A DNA stretch of 9,231 nucleotides from Streptomyces katrae (GTDB taxonomy: Bacteria; Actinomycetota; Actinomycetes; Streptomycetales; Streptomycetaceae): the NCBI RefSeq assembly GCF_000966975.1, contig NZ_JZWV01000509.1:1-9231 (forward strand), read 5' to 3'. Below are positions 8,696 to 9,231 of this stretch, in pieces. Both the position numbers and the translations under genes were made by a program. Position 1 is the first letter of the stretch; every line of letters begins with the position of its first letter. Under the pieces are notes generated by a model. That model did no database searches, was not told where the DNA came from, and was given only the letters and a program-made list of their open reading frames with translations.

Positions 8696-9231
8696 TACGC
8701 GTCGACGAGGGCCGGGTCTTCCTCGGACAGGGCCGCGCGCAGGACGCGGGCCTGTTCGGCCGGGTCGTCCGTGGCCAGCAGGGCGGAGAGGACCGCGATG
8801 CGGGCCTGGCCGGCGCGCAGGGTGCCGGTGGGGACGGCTCCGGCGGCGACGATGTCGACCGCACCGCCGTGCGTGTAGATCTCGGTGACCGGGCCGGCCG
8901 GGACGCGGGTGGTCAGGGCGACGAGCACGCCGCGGGCCACGGCCTCCCGCACCGCCTGGACGATCTCGGGGGTGGCGTTGCCCGCGCCGGTGCCGATGAG
9001 GACGATGCCCCGGGCGCCTGCGGCGACGGCGGCATTGAACAGGACCGGGTCGCCGTCGGCGTGGTGCATCACCATGTCCACGCGCGGCGGCAGCTCCGGC
9101 ATCGCGGGCAGCGGCAGGGCCTGCGGCCGCTGGGGCTGCCGCAGGACGGAGACCTTGCCGAAGCCGACCTTGCCGAGGAGCTCGCGCGAGGGGTCCGCGA
9201 ACGCGTCCAGGGCCACGGCCTGGGTCTTCAT
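8695..9231 (-). CDS. L-asparaginase, C-terminal part (start outside the window)
   Basis: The 178 visible residues match the C-terminal half of the asparaginase/glutaminase family, which hydrolyses L-asparagine to aspartate and ammonia. Recognisable family segments are VDMVMHHADGDP (about 51-62 of the visible part), the substrate-domain stretch GARGIVLIGTGAGNATPEI (about 72-90), then VLVALTTRVPAG and the closing GAVPTGTLRAGQARIAVLSAL. The N-terminal catalytic threonine motifs are missing because they lie beyond 9231. The Met at the window edge aligns inside the family fold, before DAFADPSRE, so it is taken as internal. The final codons end in TAG at 8695-8697. The gene reads toward the NACHT gene with a 77-bp gap; there is no obvious functional link. 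The subtype (ansA-like or ansB-like) cannot be settled without the N-terminus. Confidence 0.9.
   Translation of the reverse strand: MKTQAVALDAFADPSRELLGKVGFGKVSVLRQPQRPQALPLPAMPELPPRVDMVMHHADGDPVLFNAAVAAGARGIVLIGTGAGNATPEIVQAVREAVARGVLVALTTRVPAGPVTEIYTHGGAVDIVAAGAVPTGTLRAGQARIAVLSALLATDDPAEQARVLRAALSEEDPALVDA

Larger units (their letters stand above)
8618..8703. repeat. Pair of 9-bp direct repeats flanking the asparaginase-NACHT gap
   Basis: CTACGCGTC occurs at 8618-8626, touching the NACHT start codon, and again at 8695-8703, covering the asparaginase stop. The repeats enclose 68 bases that contain the hairpins and the -10-like hexamer. They could be a footprint of insertion or recombination, or chance in GC-rich DNA. 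ACGCGT within them is itself a palindrome. Confidence 0.4.

Noticed and set aside
6998..8878. Long plus-strand open frame opposite the NACHT gene
   Set aside because: It is the complement of a protein with clear NACHT motifs, its composition is typical of a frame shadow, and it runs across the intergenic gap into asparaginase antisense.
9229..9231. ATG at the window edge as the asparaginase start
   Set aside because: Starting here would omit the catalytic N-terminal domain; the Met fits inside the family sequence, so the gene most likely continues beyond the window.

Overview
The window is very GC-rich actinobacterial DNA, most likely from Streptomyces or a close relative. The evidence is codon use dominated by G or C in the third position, a MutA and MutB pair very close in sequence to remembered Streptomyces proteins, and a large NACHT protein of a style common in that genus. 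This assignment comes from sequence reading only; no database search was run.

Positions 1-5207 (plus strand) hold one compact operon: mutA (small subunit of methylmalonyl-CoA mutase), mutB (large, cobalamin-binding catalytic subunit) and meaB (GTPase chaperone of the mutase). mutA and mutB overlap by stop and start codons, and meaB follows mutB by 11 bp. Together they make and maintain the adenosylcobalamin enzyme that interconverts methylmalonyl-CoA and succinyl-CoA, linking propionyl-CoA, valine and isoleucine breakdown, and polyketide extender-unit supply, to the TCA cycle. Just ahead of mutA is a possible 15-codon leader ORF with its own ribosome-binding-like sequence; its stop codon overlaps the mutA start.

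A perfect 10-bp hairpin at 5216-5239 sits in the 38-bp gap between meaB and the convergent minus-strand gene, and probably terminates transcription from both sides.

Positions 5246-8617 (minus strand) encode a 1123-residue NLR-like STAND NTPase: a helical N-terminal region, a NACHT NTPase module, a helical middle and a C-terminal leucine-rich-repeat-like solenoid. Proteins of this architecture include characterised anti-phage NACHT proteins, so this is the best candidate for an immune or signalling system here. Three things are unusual: a second, degenerate Walker A motif 37 residues before the canonical one, in a stretch of atypical codons; no recognisable effector enzyme at the N-terminus; and a long inverted repeat (8627-8655) that would pair with the gene's own ribosome-binding site.

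Positions 8695-9231 (minus strand) are the C-terminal part of an L-asparaginase whose start lies beyond the window. It reads toward the NACHT gene, with 77 bp between them holding candidate hairpins, a -10-like hexamer and a 9-bp direct repeat. No tRNA, rRNA, CRISPR array or insertion sequence was seen.
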